NCBI RefSeq assembly: GCF_000400735.1
Contig: NZ_KE007377.1
Location: 1-53,797, forward strand
Direction: 5' to 3'
DNA: 53,797 nucleotides
From: Acinetobacter tandoii DSM 14970 = CIP 107469
GTDB taxonomy: Bacteria; Pseudomonadota; Gammaproteobacteria; Pseudomonadales; Moraxellaceae
Shown here: in pieces, positions 1-8,307 of the stretch
Position numbering within the stretch: position 1 is the first letter of the stretch
Layout of the letters: every line of letters starts with the position of its first letter
Program-made: the position numbers and the translations under genes
Notes under the pieces: model-generated
The model's input: only the letters and a program-made list of their open reading frames with translations
Told to the model about the DNA's origin: nothing
Database searches by the model: none

Positions 1-87
1 ACTGCTGATCTAAGCCAATGCTTCATTCCTTATTACAGATGAAATAAGTGGACAAATTTCTGTATTAGCCCCCATTAAAATGGACAG

Positions 88-993
88 TTAACTCGCTAAT
101 TTTAGCGATCTGAATTCCTGTGGGGATTTCATTTTTAATCCACTATGTGGGTGATTGCAATTGTAATCATTCATCGATGCAGGTAAAGCATTCAATACAG
201 TTTCAGCATCAGGAACATCATTCAAATAGACATAATCGCGTTTGAATGTCTTTACAAATGCCTCCGCCATTCCATTATTCTGTGGACTCCTGATAGGGGT
301 AGTACAGATTTGGAATCCAAGTGTATGTGCAAATTGCCGTGTCGACTTTGCTATATAACAACTGCCATTATCTGTAAGCCATTCAATCGTATGAGGTAAA
401 TTACTCACGGCACCAAATCGTTTTTCCATACTCTGCACAAGTACATCGCAGACCATATCACTACTGATCCCCATCGTGGTGGCAGCATAACTAATGATTT
501 CACGATCACAACAATCCAGACTGAAGATCACCAGTACCTTCTCTCCATTCCAGCATTTGATTTCAAATCCATCTGATGAGAAGCACTGCTTCGTAAAGCG
601 ACTGTTTGATACAGAGACTGCAACTTGGCCTTCATGTGTCCTATCATTTTTCAATTGCATGGCTCGTGTCAGAAGTAATTTGTTCTGCTTCATAATGCGG
701 TAAATACGCTTAGGGTTAACCCGAGCAAGTTGCAACATATGCTGTTGGAGATAACGATTTAAATGTGCAGTCACACGCCGATACCCATTACTTGGTCGTT
801 CATCACAAATCTCTCGTATGATGGGTAATAGAAGTAAATCATCCATCTTACAATATCGTGAACGATAAGCAGGTTGAGGCTGCTTAAGTCGCCGATAGAG
901 ATTGGATCTCGATACTCCTAAAACATGGGCTATTTGTTGTGTTGGATATCGTCGGGTGGTAATAATAAGGGTATATGCGATATGTACTTTTTT
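88..993 (-). CDS. IS3-family transposase OrfB (DDE integrase domain)
   Basis: This is the catalytic half of the transposase. The first ATG in frame is at 846 (252 aa), but the same frame is open upstream to the A6G slip site and encodes a conserved linker (RRYPTQQIAHVLGVSRSNLYRR), so the protein is most likely made only as an OrfAB frameshift product. DDE landmarks are visible: the first Asp near SLDCCDRE, the second in WLTDNGS, and the Glu in NNGMAEAFVKTFKRDYV. No internal stop is seen, so the element may be active. Confidence 0.8.
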   Translation of the reverse strand, partial: KKVHIAYTLIITTRRYPTQQIAHVLGVSRSNLYRRLKQPQPAYRSRYCKMDDLLLLPIIREICDERPSNGYRRVTAHLNRYLQQHMLQLARVNPKRIYRIMKQNKLLLTRAMQLKNDRTHEGQVAVSVSNSRFTKQCFSSDGFEIKCWNGEKVLVIFSLDCCDREIISYAATTMGISSDMVCDVLVQSMEKRFGAVSNLPHTIEWLTDNGSCYIAKSTRQFAHTLGFQICTTPIRSPQNNGMAEAFVKTFKRDYVYLNDVPDAETVLNALPASMNDYNCNHPHSGLKMKSPQEFRSLKLAS

Positions 994-1319
994 GCTTGAG
1001 CGATCTCTAGTGCATCTTTGAGAATTTCAGCTTCTACCGTTTTACGTCCCAGCATCTGCTCTAACTGTTTTACCTTTTTCAAAAGCGCATTATAGTCAGA
1101 TGAACTCACCACTTGATCATTCGCTTCCACGGCAGTTACTCCACCATCTTGCATCAGTTTTTTCCATTTAAACAGTAAACCAGGGGCAATACCATACTGT
1201 CTGGCAACAGAAGAAACTGATGAGCCTGCTTGCATGGCTAAAGCAACAAATTGAGCTTTTTCTTGACCTGAGTAACGTCGACGACGTTGTGTTGTTGTAA
1301 TAACTTCAATATGTTCCAT
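930..1319 (-). CDS. IS3-family transposase OrfA
   Basis: This 129-aa protein has an N-terminal helix-turn-helix that recognises the IS ends (roughly residues 10-55, with the RRRYSGQEKAQFV start and SSVARQYGIAPGLLFKWKKL). A leucine-zipper-like helix follows around residues 75-110. Near its end lies an A6G slippery run (AAAAAAG on the minus strand, positions 987-993) where a -1 shift would join it to OrfB, the usual way IS3 elements make the active OrfAB transposase. The start follows a GGAGTG-type ribosome site. Confidence 0.85.
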   Translation of the reverse strand: MEHIEVITTTQRRRRYSGQEKAQFVALAMQAGSSVSSVARQYGIAPGLLFKWKKLMQDGGVTAVEANDQVVSSSDYNALLKKVKQLEQMLGRKTVEAEILKDALEIAQAKKYISHIPLLLPPDDIQHNK

Positions 1320-1393
1320 AAGACACTCCTTAAACCTAGTTCTATGACTAGGTCTTAATTGAGAAGTGTCCGTTTTAATTCGGGGCTAATACA

Positions 1394-2036
1394 AGATGAA
1401 ATAAGTGGACAAATTCCTGACAAGGACATTGCAGTGAGATTGGCTAAAGTTACTGCGCTGATTACTAGTCGAGATGTAGAGATTGATTATGCCTTATCCG
1501 GAACTCCAGAATAGGACCTCGTTGCGAACAGCAAAGTCAGAATCTAGCAGAACCGTGAACGCTGATAAGTAGACAAATTCCTGACAAGGAATACTATCAC
1601 TTATGTCACTTAAATAAGATACATAAGTTATGCAAGTTACGCCACTTATATAAGTTAAGGCGCTCAAGTGATAAAAGCTACATGATGACTATAGCACTGA
1701 GCACTGCTGATCTAAATCAATGCTGCAATCCTCATCACCGTTGGAATAAGTGAACAGATAATTGACATAGAAACTCGAAGAGTGAAGGAAATAATCTAGT
1801 ATTTAAAAGATGCTATTTATATTGATCCATATAGAAGTGTTAGGAAGCAACAGAAATGAAGCCCAAAAACACAAAAGATTTAAAGGAGTTCAGCCATCCT
1901 ACAGTTGTAAGGGAAGATTCATAGAATTAAGATTTCATAACTTATTTAACTTGAGTAAGTTTAATAAGGAAATGAGTTAAATTACTTCTCATTAGTTATT
2001 CAGATCAAGGTATTTTTAGGAATATAGATAATAATA
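1394..2036. other. Gene-poor stretch with diverged short repeats
   Basis: No convincing gene. A short frame directly right of the IS (1394 to about 1513) encodes a plausible fragment (DEISGQIPDKDIAVRLAKVT and onward to a stop) that could be the tail of a broken gene. Variants of AAGTGGACAAATTCCTGACAAGG recur near 1405 and 1570, and a weaker one near 1745. The phrase ACTGCTGATCTAA, followed by a CAATGC, occurs at position 1 and again near 1702. Confidence 0.5.
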
Positions 2037-2070
2037 TTTTCATAAAATTGTCATAGAAACTGAATATTTA
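2037..2070 (+). promoter_or_regulatory. Pho box and -10 element upstream of the alkaline phosphatase operon
   Basis: Two CTGTCAT-like heptamers, TTTTCAT (2037-2043) and TTGTCAT (2048-2054), are separated by exactly 4 bases, as in the PhoB binding site. A -10-like TATTTA follows 10 bases later (2065-2070), the spacing expected where the Pho box replaces the -35 element. The operon starts at 2109. This implies PhoB activation under phosphate starvation. The motif is seen directly; the regulation is inferred. Confidence 0.7.
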
Positions 2071-2108
2071 AAGCGTATTTTTCGACCATCCTAAGATGAG
2101 TCGATGCA

Positions 2109-3707
2109 ATGCTTTGGCATAAGAAAAAATTTAATAAAAAATTAATAAGTTTGGCATGCTGTAGTTTGGGCACAGTTATTTTGACGGGCTGTCAAAGTCC
2201 TGCTTTAGTTCAATCAACTTCTACTTCAGTACAACCATCAAAACAGCCTCAACGTGTGGTTTTTTTCTTGGGAGATGGAATGGGCATCACGACACTGACA
2301 GCTGCTCGAATTTATGCTGTTGGTGAAGACGGGCAACTGCCGATAGATCAATTGCCAGAGTCAGCATTTGTTCGTACTTTCTCAGAAGATGCACAGGTTA
2401 CAGATAGCGCACCATCGATGGGTGCCTATATGACAGGTGTAAAAATGAAAAATGAAGTGATATCCATGCAGACTGGAACAATTGCAGTAGAACCAGATCA
2501 GGCCGGGAATCATCAATGCGGAACCAATCCTCAGAACCAGAATAAGCAAGATACCCAAACTTTACTCGAATTGGCCAAGGCACAAGGTTGGGGTACAGGT
2601 GTAGTCACGACAACTCGCATTACGCATGCTACACCAGCATCGACTTATGCCCATATTTGTCATCGTGATGCTGAAAATGACATAGCATCCCAATTAGTAC
2701 CAAGTTCGCAAGGTGATACCTATCAGCGTTATAACGTCAAATTAAAAGATGGGGTTGATGTGATTCTAGGCGGGGGTAAGCGTCAATTTCTGCCGAAAGA
2801 TCAAGGGGGAGAACGGATAGACCAACGGAATTTGATCGCAGAAATGCAACAAGCAGGCTATCGAGTGGTCTATGATCAAATCCAACTCTCCCAGATGAAG
2901 TTAGGAAAGAACGAAAAATTATTGGGTTTGTTTAATACTAGCCATTTAAATTATGACTTAGATCGAACCAAAAAAAACTTGCCTGAACCTAGCTTAAAGC
3001 AAATGACGTTGGCCGCTTTGGACATTCTAACCCAAAATAAAAATGGTTTTTTCCTGATGGTTGAAGGGGGGCGTATAGACCATGCTTTACATGACACCAA
3101 TGCTAAGCGTGCATTACAGGATACGATTGCCCTAAATGAGGCTTTGGATGCAACCATAAAAAAACTTCGACAAAGTGATCCTGAGTTAAAAAATACCTTG
3201 ATTGTGATAACTGCAGATCATGATCACACCCTAATTTTAAATGGCTATGCCAAGCGTACTGGAAAATATGTACAAGGTCAGGAAACCAGTGTACTGGGTT
3301 TGGTTAAAAACTATGATCGTGCGGGTTTTGCCAAAGATATTCATGGACAACCTTATCCGATTATTGGTTTTGGTACGGGCAAAAAGCGTCCGACTCAAAA
3401 TCGGATGGATGACCTAGTAATCAATTTGAAAGACAGTGATATCTGTCATCCAGTACAGGGTCCACAACCAAAACAAGGTGAGAAATATAGTTTTACTTAT
3501 CCTTTGAGTGAAACTGGTTGGTGTACGGGTGCTGCTGCAGATGACTTCCAGCAAGAAGCCGTGATTCAGACAGGTTTTAAAGATAAAGAAACACATGGTG
3601 GGGCTGATGTTTTCTTGGGTGCCATAGGGCAGGGAGCAGAGCGATTCTCGGGCAGCTTAGAGAATATTGAAGTGAATCATCTGATTCGCAAGATCACAGG
3701 CTTATAA
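2109..3707 (+). CDS. Alkaline phosphatase (PhoA superfamily), lipoprotein
   Basis: A 532-aa phosphomonoesterase that releases phosphate from organic esters outside the cytoplasm. The N-terminus is a lipoprotein signal peptide with lipobox LTGC and Cys28 as the lipidated residue, so the enzyme is probably membrane-anchored. Family landmarks are intact: metal ligand Asp56 in FFLGDGMG, nucleophile Ser100 in TDSAPSMGAYMTG, VEGGRIDHALH, Asp370/His371 in TADHDH, and His496 in THGGAD. First gene of a three-gene operon behind a Pho box; the next gene starts 15 bases after its stop. It is clearly a paralogue of its downstream neighbour, suggesting an ancient tandem duplication. Confidence 0.92.
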   Translation: MLWHKKKFNKKLISLACCSLGTVILTGCQSPALVQSTSTSVQPSKQPQRVVFFLGDGMGITTLTAARIYAVGEDGQLPIDQLPESAFVRTFSEDAQVTDSAPSMGAYMTGVKMKNEVISMQTGTIAVEPDQAGNHQCGTNPQNQNKQDTQTLLELAKAQGWGTGVVTTTRITHATPASTYAHICHRDAENDIASQLVPSSQGDTYQRYNVKLKDGVDVILGGGKRQFLPKDQGGERIDQRNLIAEMQQAGYRVVYDQIQLSQMKLGKNEKLLGLFNTSHLNYDLDRTKKNLPEPSLKQMTLAALDILTQNKNGFFLMVEGGRIDHALHDTNAKRALQDTIALNEALDATIKKLRQSDPELKNTLIVITADHDHTLILNGYAKRTGKYVQGQETSVLGLVKNYDRAGFAKDIHGQPYPIIGFGTGKKRPTQNRMDDLVINLKDSDICHPVQGPQPKQGEKYSFTYPLSETGWCTGAAADDFQQEAVIQTGFKDKETHGGADVFLGAIGQGAERFSGSLENIEVNHLIRKITGL

Positions 3708-3722
3708 GTAGAGGGATATCCA

Positions 3723-5234
3723 ATGAACAGTACATTAAAAACTTTCCCTTACCTGTTGCTTTTAACTTCTGCAATCACCTCATGCTGTGTATATGCTGAA
3801 AATCATTCGGATTTTAGTCCAACAAAAAATATCATTTTCTTTTTAGGTGATGGTATGGGGCCGACTACCGTAACAGCAAGTCGGATTTATGCAGTAGGGG
3901 AAAATGGCAAACTGGCCATGGACACGATGAAGCATTCGGCCCGGATTAAGACCTATTCTGAAAATGGACAAACCACGGACAGCGCACCTTCTATGGGCGC
4001 TTATATGACAGGGCAAAAGAATAAAAATGAAGTGATTGCCATGTCGACGGGTACGGTAGCCGTTGAGCCTGATGATGGAACATTGCCAAATGGAAAAAGC
4101 CTTGCCAAAGCTGTAAACCGCTGTCCTGAGCAAGGGAGTAGTGTGGCAGCAGGAATCCCCGCTTTATCTATCTTAGAGCTGGCTAAGAGCAAAGGGAAAG
4201 CTGTCGGGGTGGTGACGACGACAGAATTGACTCATGCGACCCCTGCTGCAACCTATGCACATATCTGCCATCGTGATGCACAATATGATATTGCCCTACA
4301 AGCAGTTCCCAAAGGCAAGGGCTATAACCCAAAGTTGTTAGATGGAATTAATGTGTTGATGGGAGGTGGCTTAAATCACTGGACTGTTTATGACGATGTA
4401 TCAAACCCCAAAGGTCGTTTGGATGGTCGGGATTTACGAGCAGAGTTAAAACAACAGGGCTATCAAACAGCATCAACCCAGAATGAACTTGCCCAGACAG
4501 TCAATCATCAGAAAATTTTTGCAGTGTTCTCTGCTCAGTCACATTTAAATTATGATTTGGATCGAGTAAATAAAAAGATTGATAGCCAACCAAGCTTGGC
4601 GATGATGACCAGTAAGGCAATTGATGCCCTTGAAGCGCAAAACCAAGGGCAAGGATATTTCTTAATGGTTGAGGGCGGACGTATTGATCATGCCTTACAT
4701 GGCAATAATGCCAAACGTGCCTTACAAGAAGCCAAGGCTTTTAATGACGCTATCCAGACAGCTCTGCATCAGGTGGATCTCAGCAATACTTTAATTGTAG
4801 TGACCGCAGACCATGATCATGTCATGACCTTCAATGGTTATGCTGCACGTACAGGGCGCAGTACAGCAGACAATCCTGGGATTTTAGGTCTCAGCTATGA
4901 TTACAACGTCGCAAAAGAGCAAAATGCCTACAGCAAAGTGCTGGCTGATGGTCAGATGCATAATCCTTATCGTGATGTGAATGGTGCTACAGGCACCACA
5001 TTGGTGTTTGGCAATGGTACAGGCCAGCGTTTAGATATTCGAGAAAGCATCAGTAATGAGCAAGCTTTTGCGGATGACTATAAGCAAGAAGTGGGTGTAC
5101 AGCTGGAGAAAAGCGAAACGCATGGGGGCGGTGATGTGATGTTCTTTGCAGAAGGTCAAAATTCAAAAATATTTAAAGGGACACATGAAAATACCTGGGT
5201 CTTTGAACAGTTTAAAAAGGCGTTTGGATTCTAA
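3723..5234 (+). CDS. Alkaline phosphatase (PhoA superfamily), secreted
   Basis: A 503-aa paralogue of the gene just upstream, sharing every catalytic block: FFLGDGMG, the Ser87 nucleophile in TDSAPSMGAYMTG, VEGGRIDHALHG, TADHDH and THGGGDVMFF. The N-terminus is an ordinary Sec signal peptide ending near VYA-EN and has no lipobox, so this copy should be periplasmic or released while the first is anchored. A GAGGG ribosome site precedes the ATG. Its stop codon abuts the start of the next gene (TAA-ATG), which indicates translational coupling. Confidence 0.92.
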   Translation: MNSTLKTFPYLLLLTSAITSCCVYAENHSDFSPTKNIIFFLGDGMGPTTVTASRIYAVGENGKLAMDTMKHSARIKTYSENGQTTDSAPSMGAYMTGQKNKNEVIAMSTGTVAVEPDDGTLPNGKSLAKAVNRCPEQGSSVAAGIPALSILELAKSKGKAVGVVTTTELTHATPAATYAHICHRDAQYDIALQAVPKGKGYNPKLLDGINVLMGGGLNHWTVYDDVSNPKGRLDGRDLRAELKQQGYQTASTQNELAQTVNHQKIFAVFSAQSHLNYDLDRVNKKIDSQPSLAMMTSKAIDALEAQNQGQGYFLMVEGGRIDHALHGNNAKRALQEAKAFNDAIQTALHQVDLSNTLIVVTADHDHVMTFNGYAARTGRSTADNPGILGLSYDYNVAKEQNAYSKVLADGQMHNPYRDVNGATGTTLVFGNGTGQRLDIRESISNEQAFADDYKQEVGVQLEKSETHGGGDVMFFAEGQNSKIFKGTHENTWVFEQFKKAFGF

Positions 5235-5927
5235 ATGAAAATAATGCTGCAAAAGTTACTTAAGCACCAAACGCTGTTTATAGGATTATCTTTGTATGCC
5301 CTGAGTTCATTGGCGTGGTCAGTAGATGAATATCGAATTGATTATCGTATTGAGCGGCTTGATAGTAATGGTGTGACCACGATTCAACAGTACAGCGATA
5401 AGATGATTCGCGACGAACATAATGTTTGGATTGAGCGTTTAAATACTCAAGTACATGCACATGCTGAAGAAGGAGAGCATGCGCATCAAAGCTTTGATCA
5501 TGCGATTCAATGGCTGCAAAAAGATAAGCCAAGTAAAATGAAAACCAAAGATGAGGCTTTTCAGCGTTTCTATATCTTGCCTGATGAAAAAATGCGAGTG
5601 CATTTGAAGGATGTAGAGCAAGAAATGCTGGGCATGCGAAGTTGCTGGCGTTGCGAATATATCTTAATTCAGCCTGACTTATTAAAGCACATTCCAGCTA
5701 TTCAAAGTCATGCTGGAGTTCAGCATTATCAAATGCATCAAGCAGGTCAAACCTTGAATATCGTATGGAATGAAAAAGATCAGATTGTAGAACGCTATGA
5801 GTTACGACATCCTGCGCAAGGTTATTCAAAGGTATTTTCAGTACAGAAAATGAAATCACCAATTTCAACACCGTGGATACAGACTGAAAAATATAGTGAA
5901 CGTGATTATTCTGATTTTAGTGATTAA
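5235..5927 (+). CDS. Exported His-rich/CxxC protein of the alkaline phosphatase operon
   Basis: A 230-aa protein I do not recognise. It begins directly after the preceding stop with no gap. A Sec signal peptide occupies about residues 1-29. A histidine cluster (His74, 76, 82, 84, 89 among acidic residues) and a CWRC pair (Cys137/Cys140) are typical of metal or redox sites. Alkaline phosphatases need zinc and magnesium, so a metal-loading or folding helper is plausible from context, but this is inference. It ends convergently with the AraC gene, with no clear terminator between them. Confidence 0.7.
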   Translation: MKIMLQKLLKHQTLFIGLSLYALSSLAWSVDEYRIDYRIERLDSNGVTTIQQYSDKMIRDEHNVWIERLNTQVHAHAEEGEHAHQSFDHAIQWLQKDKPSKMKTKDEAFQRFYILPDEKMRVHLKDVEQEMLGMRSCWRCEYILIQPDLLKHIPAIQSHAGVQHYQMHQAGQTLNIVWNEKDQIVERYELRHPAQGYSKVFSVQKMKSPISTPWIQTEKYSERDYSDFSD

Positions 5928-6059
5928 AGCGGATCGGTCATTCTTCATTTTGATGTGGTTTGAGAGATAATCCTGTTGAATCATCGTTAAAGAAGATGCG
6001 TTTTTGACTGCGTTACGAAGCAAAGAAGAGATGTTCAGTTAAAGCTAAGAAATAGAGGA

Positions 6060-7061
6060 CTACGATTGCGCTGCTTGTACCGTTAAGCCACTCCAACGTT
6101 TAAAGGCCCTACGAAAATTAGTGGTGTCATTAATCTGCAAGTATTGAGAAATCTGTTCAGTTTTAAAGCCGTGTACACGATATAAGTGTATGGCTGTGTG
6201 TAACCGGCTTTGATCCAGTTGTGCTTGGAAATGGGTTTGGTGTTTCTTTAGTTTACGTTTCAATGTCGCAGAACTCATTTGAAAATGTTCTGCCGTGTGT
6301 TCAAGTTGGATATTATTTTGAATATTCTGCATCAAATACTGATGCACACTCAGTAAAAAGCTCTGTTGGAGATGCTGAGCACTCATGTATTGCAAAGCCT
6401 GCTGATGACTGATGGTCGCAAGTGTTGCTGAGGCACCAGGCAATGGTTCATGAATAAAATGGCTGGCTAAGCTCATCATATTCATTGGACGGTTAAAGGT
6501 CAGGTCTCCGCCAAGGTGCGTCCAATATTGCTCAATATAGTCTGGCTCATTAAAGTTAAACTCAAAGGTCCAAGGTAACTTGCTTTGATACAACTGTCTG
6601 CTTAAGGCCTGTATTGCACTCATTGCACTTTCAATAAAAAATCGATTTTCAATTTTGTTTTCGTCTAGCCAATAGAGATGGATCTGGTCTGAGTTATACA
6701 TGATACGAGGACAGAGCCAGGGCGAAACTGAAGCAAAAAAAGTTAAATATCGATTCAATGCATCATCTAAACTGGATGAATAAAGCATGGCTTTAATTGC
6801 ATCATTGAATGGAGTGGTTAAACTGCGCTGACCAAATAAGAAGCTGATATCCTGATTACGAAAGTACTGTTCAGCATTTTTGAGGATGTGCTGGAATTGT
6901 TGCTGATTTATCAGCTTATGACCAGAAAAAATATCTTCAATAAAAAGCCCACTACCGCGAAGTAACACATGATGGTCAACTTCATGACTAGCTGCCAAAT
7001 CAATCAATATTGATAGCTGATGATGGGCAGGAATAAAACAGTAGTCGCATTCAAAACTCAT
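6060..7061 (-). CDS. AraC-family transcriptional regulator
   Basis: This 333-aa regulator has an N-terminal ligand-sensing region of the arabinose-binding-like type (about residues 20-210) and a C-terminal double helix-turn-helix (about 235-330, including SSATLKRKLKKHQTHF and NDTTNFRRAFKRWSG). Its ATG overlaps the stop of the diguanylate-cyclase-like gene by four bases (7058-7061), so the two are co-transcribed and translationally coupled. Lying between the phosphatase operon and the receptor gene, it may regulate one or both. The inducer is unknown. Confidence 0.85.
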   Translation of the reverse strand: MSFECDYCFIPAHHQLSILIDLAASHEVDHHVLLRGSGLFIEDIFSGHKLINQQQFQHILKNAEQYFRNQDISFLFGQRSLTTPFNDAIKAMLYSSSLDDALNRYLTFFASVSPWLCPRIMYNSDQIHLYWLDENKIENRFFIESAMSAIQALSRQLYQSKLPWTFEFNFNEPDYIEQYWTHLGGDLTFNRPMNMMSLASHFIHEPLPGASATLATISHQQALQYMSAQHLQQSFLLSVHQYLMQNIQNNIQLEHTAEHFQMSSATLKRKLKKHQTHFQAQLDQSRLHTAIHLYRVHGFKTEQISQYLQINDTTNFRRAFKRWSGLTVQAAQS

Positions 7062-7984
7062 ACACTTACCCGTTGTACTGCATAATGCTTTTTCAACTGC
7101 ATGAGTTGTTGATTCAAAGCATTGAGTAATTGTTGTGGTTGATCATAGTGTTGAATTGAACAGGAGGTGGTTAATGCTTTTAGGGGAATATGGACAGACA
7201 AATCGCGATGATAATAGGCATTGGTCATGATCATACGTTCTAATTGATGGGCAATTTTTTCAGCTTGTTGTGCTGTGGTATTGGGCAATAATACGATAAA
7301 GCGATCCCCAGCAAAGCGGCAAAGTAAATCATGTGGACGCAAATTCAGGCTCAATAATTGAGAAATATACTGTAGGACAGAAGTACCCTCATCAAAGCCG
7401 TATAGCTGGTTAATTTGGTTGAAATTCTGCATATCGATCAAGAGCACGGTTACATCACTTTTAACGATGTCATCTTGTTCCATGATTGATTTAAGTTGAG
7501 CCTTAAAATAGTTGGCATCAGCTAAGGGAGTAAGCGCATCGAATAAACGATGGTCCCTATAGACACGCTCACGCTTTTGCATCTGTTTGGATATGGCAAG
7601 CTCTTCTTGATGCCAGAAATAGATCCCTGTGGTCAGTAAACATAGACCAATCGGAAAGGGGATGGATTCTAGCCAAGCATCCCAAATGATTTCTTTGGGT
7701 AAGCGGATAAACTCATCCAAAGTATCCATCCACATATGGAAGAAAATAAAGCACAGTCCATAAAACATATAATTGGTGACTCGACCCAAAGGACGACTTT
7801 TGACAATAAAAAAGATCCAGATTCCGATAAAAACAGTCGCTCCACCTTCGCCTAAAATATCAACCCAATTCCATTCATGAAGGGATTTGATCAGACCTAA
7901 GCGGATAAATAGCCATAATGAGAGCGCACAGAAAGTTGCTAACAATAAGAAAGGCTTGCGGTAATAAGCAAAATATTTCGGCAT
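7058..7984 (-). CDS. Membrane GGDEF-domain protein with degenerate active site
   Basis: A 308-aa protein with about five predicted membrane segments (residues about 8-140) followed by a GGDEF domain (about 150-300). The signature motif reads AGDRF instead of GGDEF/GGEEF, so cyclic-di-GMP synthesis is doubtful. An RxxD inhibitory-site motif (RPHD) remains at the expected distance before it, so it might bind cyclic-di-GMP as a receptor. I start it at the ATG at 7984; an in-frame TTG at 8047 would add 21 unpromising residues. It is coupled to the AraC gene and divergent from the receptor gene. Confidence 0.75.
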   Translation of the reverse strand: MPKYFAYYRKPFLLLATFCALSLWLFIRLGLIKSLHEWNWVDILGEGGATVFIGIWIFFIVKSRPLGRVTNYMFYGLCFIFFHMWMDTLDEFIRLPKEIIWDAWLESIPFPIGLCLLTTGIYFWHQEELAISKQMQKRERVYRDHRLFDALTPLADANYFKAQLKSIMEQDDIVKSDVTVLLIDMQNFNQINQLYGFDEGTSVLQYISQLLSLNLRPHDLLCRFAGDRFIVLLPNTTAQQAEKIAHQLERMIMTNAYYHRDLSVHIPLKALTTSCSIQHYDQPQQLLNALNQQLMQLKKHYAVQRVSV

Positions 7985-8307
7985 AGCGTGTAGAGAAGGT
8001 CTATTTGGGCACAAGCTAAACAGTTTTAGATGACAGTTTAATGGCAAGTGTTAGAGTCAAAACAGATCAGGCTATTTTGAGCTTTTAATGCTGAAAGTAA
8101 GGGAAAACCCTGTATTTACAGTAAATATGTACCTTTTAATTCGTTAAAGAATAGATTTAGACAGATCAAATCAGCTCATTTTGTGGCAAAAAATCCAGAA
8201 AAAGGTCCAAATGGCGAGGGAGGGAATCTTGGTTGTCACATCCTGTTCATATTCACTTTTTATTGTGCGCTCAAACCATGCCACTTTGGCCTGAGGGGAA
8301 GAATACA

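Larger units (their letters stand above)
61..1393 (-). mobile_element. IS3-family insertion sequence (IS2-like), apparently complete
   Basis: Two overlapping transposase frames are read on the minus strand between imperfect terminal inverted repeats. The left end reads TGTATTAGCCCC and the reverse complement of the right end starts the same way. Length is 1333 bp, normal for IS3. No 3-5 bp target duplication is obvious. Instead a 22-bp sequence (AGATGAAATAAGTGGACAAATT) flanks both sides, far too long for an IS3 target duplication, so it looks like a pre-existing repeat. Confidence 0.85.

Noticed and set aside
36..1416. 22-bp flanking repeat as an IS3 target duplication
   Set aside because: IS3 duplications are 3-5 bp, and variants of the same sequence occur elsewhere nearby, so it is a pre-existing repeat.
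8233..8307. Upstream TTG start for the receptor gene
   Set aside because: The ATG at 8308 has a strong ribosome site and gives a proper signal peptide; the extra 25 residues would disturb it.
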